Shown: positions 23,301 through 31,880 of the stretch, in pieces
Layout of the letters: each line of letters opens with the position of its first letter
Position numbering within the stretch: position 1 is the first letter of the stretch
Source: Isoetes taiwanensis
Lineage: Eukaryota > Streptophyta > Lycopodiopsida > Isoetales > Isoetaceae
Assembly (NCBI GenBank): GCA_021234155.1
Contig: JAJEKV010000003.1
Span: 14,492,386-14,556,385, forward strand
DNA: 64,000 bases
Direction of reading: 5' to 3'
Translations under genes and position numbers: made by a program
Notes under the pieces: model-generated
Told to the model about the DNA's origin: nothing
Database searches by the model: none
What the model saw: the letters and a program-made list of their open reading frames with translations, nothing else

Positions 23301-25806
23301 TTCACCTTCTATGTAGTCTTGTGGTTCCTGCTGGTCATCCTCGTCGCTGACCACTTCCGTTGGTGACTCCCAATCAATGAGTTCTGCAAGTACTGCTTGT
23401 ATCATGAAGGGAAAATCATGTGTACGATGACCCGGCTAGAAGCATCTGAAATACAGCTTCTTCTTTATGCATTCCACCCTCTTTTCCTTTGGAATATTGT
23501 CCAAAAAGAATTTCAGTGATTTCACCCCCGGGCGTCCCTGCTACCTCTGTTCCCCGTAAGATCCTTTCTTATCTATCTTTCCCTGATATTGGTGCCTCCC
23601 TGGTGTGGAGGATGTCTACCTTGGCTGATAAGGCCCTGTTGATTTCCCTTTGTAAGCTTGTTGTTTCTGCCACGGGGTTGTCGGTGCTTCCTCCAAGCTT
23701 AGTGCTTGTCTTCGTCCTCCCCAACTATTTTCGGGTTGATGGCCCGTACCAATCTCTTAATGTTACTATTTAATCCCTCAATATAGCCATCCACTACCTG
23801 CCTTTCAGTGATCCTTGGGACTTTTAGCCTTAGCCTCATTTATTCCTCTGTATATTTGGCCACTGATATATTCCCTTGGTCCAACCTGTAGAACTGCTGA
23901 ATCTGCCTGCTGGTGTGCGACTTTGGGACGTAGTTCTTGCGGAAAGCCTTACTGAAGATTTTGAATCTGCAATTGTTCCTTCTTAACTTGTTTGACTTGA
24001 CATATCCCTTCCACCAAATTCAGGTTGGTCCAATCAGGTTTGTTGTTGCCACCTTTTCTATGTCCTTATCTTTCATCCTTTATGAGTTCTCAAATTCCTC
24101 CATCTCATCTAACCAAGCTTCCGCTTCCATTCTAGACCTGTCTTTCTCGGAGAATTGACCGAACTTCCGAGTTTTCCATACGTTACCCATTGCACTGTCC
24201 ACCTTCTTTTGATAGTCCCCTGTTCTACGATTCCTGTCCCTGTCTTGTGAGGCGTCTGACTCACTTTCAGAGCTGCTTCGAGATCCGCTTCCTGTAGTGT
24301 CTGACCAGCTGGAGCTAGAAGGAGTTGGGCTCCTCTTACTTCTTCTTTTTCTCTTTCTGTTCTTCTCAAGTACATGGACTTCTTCCTGCTCTGGTTGAGG
24401 AGCTTCGTTTGGTCCTCTCGGTGGTGGAGGAGACATTGATCCATATTCCTGTGCATGCATCAATGGCATGGCAATTAGTTGTTGCATCTGGTTCCGCATT
24501 CGGATTAGCCTTTCGTTGATGCCCTCTTCCGAAATAACTGAGGACTGATTTTTGACATCACCTGACTCAATAGCTGCACAAATTCTGCATTCACCTTCTA
24601 TGTAGTCTTGTGGTTCCTGCTGGTCGTCCTCGTCGCTGCCCACTTCCGTTGGTGACTCCCAATCAATGAGTTCTGCAAGTGCTGCTTGTATCATGAAGGG
24701 AAAATCATGTGTACGATGACCCGGCTAGAAGCATCTGAAATACAGCTTCTTCTTTATGCATTCCACCCTCTTTTTCTTTGGAATATTGTCCAAAAAGAAT
24801 TTCAGTGATTTCACCCCCGGGCGTCCCTGCTACCTCTGTTTCCCGTAAGATCCTTTCTTATCTATCTTTCCCTGATATTGGTGCCTCCCTGTTGTGGAGG
24901 ATGTCTACCTTGGCTGATAAGGCCCTGTTGATTTCCCTTTGTAAGCTTGTTGTTTCTGCCACGGGGTTGTCGATGCTTCCTCCAAGCTTAGTGCTTGTCT
25001 TCGTCCTCCCCAACTATTTTTGGGTTGATGGCCCGTACCAATCTCTTAATGTTACTATTTAATCCCTCAATATAGCCATCCACTACCTGCCTTTCAGTGA
25101 TCCTTGGGACTTTTAGCCTTAGCCTCATTTATTCCTCTGTATATTTGGCCACTGATATATTCCCTTGGTCCAACCTCTAGAACTGCTGAATCTACCTGCT
25201 GGTGTGCGACTTTGGGACGTAGTTCTTGCCGAAAGCCTTACTGAAGATTTTGAATCTGCAATTGTTCCTTCTTAACTTGTTTGACTTGGCATATCCCTTC
25301 CACCAAATTCGGGTTGGTCCAATCAGGTTTGATGTTGCCACCTTTTCTATGTCCTTATCTTTCATCCTTTATGAGTTCTCAAATTCCTCCATCTCATCTA
25401 ACCAAGCTTCCACTTCATTCTAGACCTGTCTTTCTCGGAGAATTGACCGAACTTCCGAGTTTTCCATACGTTACTCATTGCACTGTCCACCTTCTTTTGA
25501 TAGTCCCCTGTTCTACGATTCCTGTCCCTGTCTTGTGAGGCGTCTGACTCACTTTCAGAGCTGCTTCGAGATCCGCTTCCTGTAGTGTCTGACCAGCTGG
25601 AGCTAGAAGGAGTTGGGCTCCTCCTACTTCCTCTTTTTCTCTTTCTGTTCTTCTCAAATACATGGACTTCTTCCTGCTCTGGTTGAGGAGCTTCGTTTGG
25701 TCCTCTCAGTGGTGGAGGAGACATTGATCCATATTCCTATGCATGCATCAATGGCATGGCAATTAGTTGTTGCATCTGGTTCCGCATTCGGATTAGCCTT
25801 TCATTG
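23229..25806 (-). repeat. 1289-bp tandem duplication covering the gag region
   Basis: Unit 1 is 23229-24517 and unit 2 is 24518-25806. Both begin GATGCCCTCTTCCGAAATAAC on the plus strand. The junction near 24515 reads TTTCGTTGATGCCC, joining the end of one unit to the start of the next at a GATG-like microhomology. The units are nearly identical by eye. One single-base deletion in unit 2 near 25413 shifts the gag frame. Confidence 0.9.
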
Positions 25807-25930
25807 ATCACTTCAGCCGTCATTTCTTGTTCTTTGTCATGTTCTCGGCCGAAAAAGTTCCTAGGTTGCCACTGTTGTTGTCTGCCCTGACCTTGTGACC
25901 CTGAGCCGGTATTCCTGGCTGCAAGTATTA
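23301..25930 (-). pseudogene. gag region, duplicated, with degenerate zinc knuckle
   Basis: Two copies of the same gag translation occur (24694-24080 and 25724-25398 plus flanks). They run from a QMQQLIAMPLMHA segment through a P/E-rich stretch, a basic KRKRRSKR block, a serine-rich linker and the conserved MGNVWKTRKFGQFSEKDR segment. A gag core with VDGYIEGLNSNI-type sequence lies further on (about 23840-23740). The zinc knuckle near 23450 is degenerate (YFRCF, stop, PGHRTHDF). In the first copy the frame runs directly into the protease. Confidence 0.8.
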
Positions 25931-26157
25931 GTCATCATGTTCCTTATTCAAAGTTATACATCATGATGTCATTTATATGTTAGTTCTTGTTAGCCATAAA
26001 AGAAATCAAGTTGAAACTCAACTTAATAATGAATTATAACAGTTGATACATCAACATACAATTAGAAGCTTGAAATTTTATATAGAGAATAGATAATAGT
26101 ACATGAAATTTTACAAATTATCTTGGTACATATTAATACATGGAAAGGCATAAGGGT

Positions 26158-27730
26158 TTATCGTCGAGATCCCTTCATAGACTTGAAGAAGTTCTTCGCG
26201 TCCTTGAGTCGAAGACCCTTGCCGACGTTGCGTAGAATATTTCGGAATGATCCGTCTTCTAATGCTCGAGCCATTTGAGGAGGTAGGAGCGGTGGTGTCG
26301 TAGCTGCTACTACTGTCGCCGGCACATCCCTTAGATGACCCCTCGCAAAGTCGAAGCTGTAGAGTACCACGGATCTTTTGAAGAGGATTACGTGATCCGT
26401 GTTCTCCCTCATCTTGGGATGCTGGCCGAACCCTGTAAGTGCAATCAGAAGTGACACAGACTCATCTCCTCGTGGGCTGAAGTCCTTGTGAAATACTATC
26501 ATCTGGCCTTGGCTTAGGACTAGAAGATAGTATCGAAGAGCCTTCCCCTTTTAGGGTCCCGCCGACTATGATCCTGTTATACCCTTCCTTTTAGCCGCTT
26601 CGTTGCAGATGTCTATTGCTAGGAGATCTTCATGGTCCCTCCACATAGTGGTTGCATTGTCTAAGTTGATGCTGCTGGAACCCCCCTTCCCCCCGCTCCC
26701 CGCTCCCCCCTCCCCCATGCTTCGCGCTCGAACGGGTCGGCTAGAGCTTGGGCCTCTCCTTGGTTTGTACAACCTACTTTGAATTTCTTGGAACTCCTCC
26801 TCTGGAATGACTGCCGGTTGGTGGTGATACATCTGCCTTATGTACTCGTATGCTGCAATGTCAGACATCGTTTCACCGGCATAAGAATGTCGATCTGCTA
26901 ATCCTCTTGGAACTTTTTGGTAGAAGTAGTCGATGAGGTCCTTCTGCTGCTCCTCTGCAATCAGTCCCATGAGCTCGTCTATCCTGAGCCCCTCTTCTAT
27001 GCAGTATGGGAGATGGAGGATGTCGTTGGCAAGAAGATACTCCTCCCTTTTGATCACTATCGAAGATAGGGCCGTGATGCCTATAGGTGGTTCATTGGCC
27101 CTCCTGATATCTTCATCATGCCTTGCTATCTGCCTCTCCATCTTTAATGCTAGCCTGCTCTCCTCGTCTTGATCGTCATCCCCTTCCTATTCATAGTCCT
27201 CTTCAATTTGAAGTGCCCCCGCGGATGCGCCATGGTAGACGTACTCCAAGGCATCTCGTGGATTTGGCCCTCACCCTCGTGTTGAGGGGTGCGAGGTCCA
27301 AGGGCTGAATTGAAGGCTACCCCACCCTGTTGATGGTCCTGAAGTGCATGAACAGAGATAAGGCCCTGTGTGTTGAGACATACCGATGCCTGAGCCTTAC
27401 AACTCATGTAATCAGGCATGTTCTTCCTTCTATCTCACAACTGGTTCTTGACTCTAGATCCCCCACCTAAGACTTCACTTAATGACTCCAAGGACACCCA
27501 CCTGCCTCCCCTTGGAGGAAGGCTGACTTCCCAGTGTTTTTAGTCAAGGTTGCATGGAGATCAAAGAGATGGTCAAAGACGTGGAAGGCCTCCTCTGCTG
27601 GGAATGCACTGATGTAATTTTCACCGTTGTACCATTCAACAAAGTTTGTGGGCACCATTGAGCAGAGATTGAAGTAGAAAATAGTAGGGAGACAAGGAGC
27701 TGGAAAATTGCCTAGAGAGGATGAGGGCAA
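26158..27730 (-). pseudogene. ORF-X: unrecognised gene upstream of gag
   Basis: I do not recognise this protein. From the TATA box at 27762-27771 the first ATG (about 27660) opens MVPTNFVEWYNGENYISAFP. After decayed sequence a long frame (27141-26566) carries a helical charged region with LIDYFYQKVPRGLADRHSY and SDIAAYEYIRQM, then a G/S-rich linker. The last frame (26502-26158) contains VVLYSFDFARGHLRD and ends in RNVGKGLRLKDAKNFFKS plus a basic tail. Two in-frame stops lie between the last two parts. The same protein and order recur on the plus strand at 52.28-52.69 kb, again just before gag, so it is a genuine lineage-specific gene rather than chance coding. Confidence 0.6.
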
Positions 27731-27761
27731 ACTTGGTGAAGAGAAAATGTCAAATGAGGTC

Positions 27762-27771
27762 CCTTTTTATA
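27762..27771 (-). promoter_or_regulatory. TATA box upstream of ORF-X
   Basis: The minus strand reads CTATAAAAAGG about 30 bp upstream of a pyrimidine-rich leader, with the first ATG roughly 100 bp downstream. Spacing fits an RNA polymerase II promoter driving ORF-X directly. Confidence 0.6.
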
Positions 27772-27954
27772 GACTAAGGTTGCCTAGGTTTCTATGATCA
27801 AGACTTCTTGTTCGGGTAGACCTAAGTTATAAGGCTATAGATCTCCAAACTAGGTAATATGAAGTGCAAAAATAAGCAAAATAAGTCAAGAAACACTATA
27901 GAGCAGTTTTATTAGATAAATTTTGGACAAATTTGGATCAAATATGCTAAACTC

Positions 27955-28432
27955 GGGCTATTCCACGCTAAACACGTCTGTGTTCGTGACGTAGGGCCCC
28001 TCAACGCGATGTGACCCGAGTGGGTCAAATTTGAATAAAGTTCATATTTTTGGGAGATGTAAGATACTAAAATGCAAGTTTGGCATTATTCTGGGGTATC
28101 TAGCAGCTTATTCTATATCAATCTAACATGTAAAAGTGCAAAAATGGGTGATTCAGATTACTCTGCGCAAAAGGCATCTGCATTTGCGACGCAGGGCCCA
28201 TCGGCACGGTGTGATCTGAGTAGATCAATCTAAACTTATTTTGAATATTTTTGACAAATTTAAGATGCTACACTATAAGATTTAATTAATTCTAAGCATT
28301 CTAACAACTTTTCTTACAAAATTTGGACAATTGATGCCAACAAAGAGGGCACTCGGGTTACTCTGCGCGAAACGCGTCTGCGTTCACGACGCAGGGCCCT
28401 TCGGTGCGGTGTGACTCGAATGGGTCAATTTT
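27955..28432. repeat. Three spaced GC-rich core repeats upstream of ORF-X
   Basis: Cores of about 80 bp lie at 27955-28032, 28152-28231 and 28352-28432, spaced 197 and 200 bp apart by AT-rich filler. Each has an ACTCGGGTTACTCTGCGC-like start, a CTGCGTT...GACGCAG inverted pair, GGGCCC, and a TGACCCGAGTGGGTCA-type inverted pair at the end. The cores are far better conserved than the filler. Confidence 0.85.
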
Positions 28433-28525
28433 GACCTAAATAGTCAATTTTAATGAAAATTTTGAACTAGTAATATTAAGAAGAAGATTTTAACTACAGT
28501 AATGAAAACTTTACATCAAATTGGT
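28433..28525. other. AT-rich gap between core repeats and H3-like pseudogene
   Basis: Short AT-rich stretch with no recognisable element. Confidence 0.5.
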
Positions 28526-29252
28526 TTATACAAAATTATCTTTATAAATTACTTTTATACAAAATTGCAAGCTTTCTAAAGCTCGTTTTCGGATCCTCCT
28601 AGTCAAGTGGAGGTCCTTTGGCATTACTGTTACCCTCTTCGCATGGATGGCACATAAGTTGCCTTCCTCGAAGAGTTGTACCAGCTCTGCCTCTACTGCC
28701 TCTTGAAGAGATCGAACTGTTAGGGGTATAACCCTATAATCGGTCCAGAACTCCTGCATAACTTCTTAGAGGAGCCGTTTAAACGATGCCTTCTGGATCA
28801 GGAGATTAATGCACTACTGGAAGTGCCTAATCTCCCAAAACACCCTGGCGTGCTTGGAGTTGGGTCCATGGTGGACCTTCTTCGGAGGTTGTGGCCGAGG
28901 TGGTGGTGGCTTCGATTGATTCTTTGGTCTGCCGCTCTTAACGTACTTCTGTACGTTTTGTTTGCAATACCACTCGTTGTACCTCTTCCACCTCCGGAGG
29001 TACTTCTGGTATGCTTTCTTCCTTCTTTCAAATTCGCGGTCTTGCTTAAGCATGAACTCGTGCTCTCCTGCTTTCTGCTTTTTCACCACCTTGGGTGGCT
29101 TGGGCCACTTTGGCTAAGGTGGTTGGGCGTCAGGATTTGAGGTCTTCCTGACGTCCTCTTCTGGCTCCTCCTCCTCCTCATTTCTGCCTTCTACGTCCAC
29201 CTCTTCGTCCTTGTCCTCTTTCTCTCGTCCACTTGCTCCCAGGGATAGGTTC
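28526..29252 (-). pseudogene. Divergent histone-H3-like protein with acidic N-terminus
   Basis: One minus-strand frame runs from about 29252 to 28526 with only three in-frame stops. In order it encodes an acidic segment (EKEDKDEEVDVEG, NEEEEEPEED), a long K/R/P-rich segment (QKYLRRWKRYNEWY, KPPPPRPQPPKK) and then a histone fold. The fold matches the alpha-N helix and helix 1 (WEIRHFQ, stop, CINLLIQKASFKRLL), helix 2 ([16 protein letters not shown]), the invariant H3 block [17 protein letters not shown] and the RRIR end. Two stops fall exactly where H3 has Lys or Arg (HFQ-TAG-CIN and RLL-TAA-EVM), as expected of nonsense mutations. It is about 240 codons against 136 in canonical H3, so it is a variant or chimera. 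A centromeric-H3 origin is possible but not shown. Confidence 0.8.
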
Positions 29253-29540
29253 TGTACGTACGAAATTCAAATTCCTGACGTATAAAGTTAAAAAATACGT
29301 ATTTTTTTGAAAAAACAGTATTTAACGTATTTTTAAGTCGCGGGCCGAAAAAAAAAATCACGTACGCAAAACCTTAAGAATCGCGTACGCGAAAATAACG
29401 TATTTGTGGCATAAAATTCAAATTCCAGTTTCGCGTACGCAATCCCCACAGTTTCGCGTACGCGAGTTCGCGTACGCAAAACTGCTGAGGTTTCGTGTAC
29501 GCGGTTTATTTAGTTTGAAGAAGTCGCGTATGCGAAAATA
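29253..29540. repeat. Cluster of GCGTACGC palindromes
   Basis: Seven copies or one-base variants of the palindrome GCGTACGC, usually within TTTCGCGTACGC, lie at about 29361, 29383, 29433, 29456, 29470, 29495 and 29524. They sit immediately 5' of the H3-like reading frame. Such spaced palindromes look like protein-binding iterons. The surrounding sequence is AT-rich. Confidence 0.8.
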
Positions 29541-29900
29541 TTTATATATATTTGCGACACGGTTTTTCAGTTTTTGCGCCGCAAAGAAGGTATCTTCTGT
29601 GCCAAACCTCCTAATCTGCCCCTCAAAATTTTATTTTTTTTGTTTTCCTTAGTTTTTAGGCAAAAAATAGTTAGTCTTTTGTTGTTTTTGGATAACTAGG
29701 TCTAGACAAGGTCCTCAGTTAGGCCCTCATCTGTTGCCCCCCTATCCACGCCTTGTTCTGAGGACTGAGCTTGACCTATTTTAAGAAAAAAAAAAAAGGG
29801 GAACAATAAAGTAAGACCACAAACAAAAAAAACTAGCAAAAGGCACACCAGAAGGCTTTAGCAAGGTAAGATTTGTTAGGGTTTTTTTTAGAAGGCTTTA
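29541..29900. other. Spacer, no gene
   Basis: AT-rich, with a poly-A run near 29785. Nothing recognisable. Confidence 0.5.
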
Positions 29901-30830
29901 AACAGTGACATAATACGCATACGGAAATGAATACGGAATACGAATACGTGAAATATGCATACGGAGAATACGGAATATTCTCTTAGAATATTCCATAAAA
30001 TATCATATTTGTACTTGATCTTATCAGCTTAATCTCTATTTTTTAAATATGAAAACTGTAAATTCTTCTATTGCAATAATAACAACATTAAGGGACGTCC
30101 AACGACTTACTAACTTAGTTAGTACAACGATTCAAAAAAAAGGAACATCGAACAAACTGAACATCAATGCCAAGAACACCAAAAAGAGAAATTTATGGGC
30201 AGAAGCAACCTGATCAAGCCTTAGAAGGCGATCCATTTAAAAAGCATCCTACATATAAATAAAATGCCAATCATTGATTTTCTTGTATGGAAATTGCTTT
30301 GAAATTTTGTCATTCAAAGGAAAAGTACTTGGTCGAAAGCTTTGTTATCGAAGTGGCAGAAAGCAAATCTAAAAGTAGGAAGTAAATGCAATGGTAATGG
30401 AGTAGTATAACTAGTATTGCGAAAGTCTAGTGTACATTGTTGTGCTAAAGAGAACTCTTCATATCAGTACAAGAATAATGATCGTTACACAAGACCAGCA
30501 AAATCTGAGGAGCATGGATTAGCAGGATGCTTGTAATAATACTCAACATGGGTTTCTCAACTCCTGGTTGAAGTTTTCTATGTACCTTATTTGTTTCCTT
30601 GTCTTGAAAGCAGTCTTAGTCAAGGCGATAACACTGCACCAAATAATTGTTTTGGATCAAGATCCTTATCTTATGTGAGCCATAGTCATAGTCCAGCCTC
30701 ATGAGAACGTGATCTACTGACTCTATAATTTTAGTGGTACCTTTAGAGAGCAAAGCCAAGCCTCAAGGCCAACTAGCAACATGTTGCATTGCAAGGAGAG
30801 ATCAACCAGTAAAAACTTGCAAGTGTGAAA

Positions 30831-31281
30831 TTATTGATGCTGCCAAACCTTAATAAAATGAGAGTCCTGACATGAATTAGAAGCAGCACTAGGCATCAGC
30901 AACTTATGAAGCAATATTCCTGCTGCTACACTGACATTTAAGCTGTCTACTACTCCAAATAATTGTTTTGGGTCAGGTTCCTTTTTATAATCAGGAATGT
31001 CCTCACCGTCTTCTGCTGGAGCTGGTTGGCTTTCTAAATTGCTTTCAATTTCACCTTCTATGCTGTTCTCTATAGATTTATCTTGATATTCCAAATTGCT
31101 TCCCATTTTTTTCCTGCCATATGACTACCCCAAATTCTGACCCCATATGACTATCCCAAATCTTGGGCTTTTTATACTTGAACTCAGAATCCTTGTTTGG
31201 GTCAAAAGATTGCTCCTCAAAGCCATTGACAGCTGCTGATATGAACATAAACAAGAGTAAAAACATGATCTGCTTTTCCAT
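30831..31281 (-). pseudogene. Gene fragments inside the GAATACGG element: secretory N-terminus and SpoU-like C-terminus
   Basis: From the ATG at 31281 the frame encodes a clear signal-peptide-like start (MEKQIMFLLLFMFISAAVNG) and 46 further residues. An overlapping frame (31106-30831) encodes an acidic linker and then QLFGVVDSLNVSVAAGILLH. The DSLNVSVAAGI segment resembles the C-terminal motif of SpoU/TrmH RNA 2'-O-methyltransferases. The two parts are in different frames, so either an intron or a frameshift lies near 31100. I do not recognise the N-terminal part. A TATA box and an apparent 5' intron lie upstream, so the element seems to carry a gene with its promoter. Confidence 0.4.
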
Positions 31282-31592
31282 GTCTGATCAGGCAGTATTT
31301 CTTCCAAACATATGCTCAGAAACGTAGACGTGGTCTGCTCCAAGAAATTTTTTTCCACAAAAAGCACATCAAAAGAACAACGAAATTTCAAAGCAAAACC
31401 TCGAGAGCAATTCAATCCGAAACGCGGGGATGCAAGAAATAAGAAATGCGCGATTCTGTTTAGAAGATTTACCCGAAAGAAGGCGCTTGCCAGAGTCGGA
31501 AGGGGGATAATCTACCGCTGTGTCTGAATCTGAAGCAAAGAAAATATGAGACGGGGAACAAGCTTACAAAGCCCTGTACCCCGCCCCCGCCA

Positions 31593-31599
31593 TTTTATA
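31593..31599 (-). promoter_or_regulatory. TATA box of the gene inside the GAATACGG element
   Basis: The minus strand reads GGGGTATAAAATGGCGGGGG, a TATA box in a short GC-rich island about 310 bp upstream of the ATG at 31281. A CAG acceptor-like site (near 31531) and a GGGTAAAT donor-like site suggest a spliced leader. Confidence 0.5.
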
Positions 31600-31880
31600 C
31601 CCCCTCCGACAAAGAGGCACTGCTAACGAGCGAGGCACCGGACCGGACAGACCAAAACCGCCTGATGATCTTACCGCTGCTATTTTTTCCCCTTTCGTTC
31701 GACCTTTTTTTCGCTTGTAACAGAATACGGGCGTATTTTGTATGAATACGCCAGGAATACGGGCGTATTCGATTTCACATTATGAATACGGCATATGGTG
31801 ATTTTGAATACGGGATTTTTTAAAAATCCGTATTCCCCGTATTCTAACATGAATACGGCCGTATTCTGTTTCTGTGTTAA

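Larger units (their letters stand above)
29901..31880. mobile_element. Probable DNA transposon with clustered GAATACGG subterminal motifs
   Basis: Both ends carry dense clusters of ATACGG/CGTAT motifs. The left cluster is 29911-29975 and the right cluster is 31722-31866. The right cluster includes the perfect palindrome GAATACGGCCGTATTC (31851-31866) and two copies of GAATACGGGCGTATTC (31755-31770 and, one base short, near 31722). The outermost bases are roughly inverted (AAACAGTGACATAATACG on the left; the right end read in reverse gives AACACAGAAACAGAATACG). Clustered subterminal motifs of this kind bind transposase in several plant DNA transposon families. The interior holds gene sequence and no transposase, so it would be non-autonomous. 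No clean target duplication was found. Confidence 0.55.
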
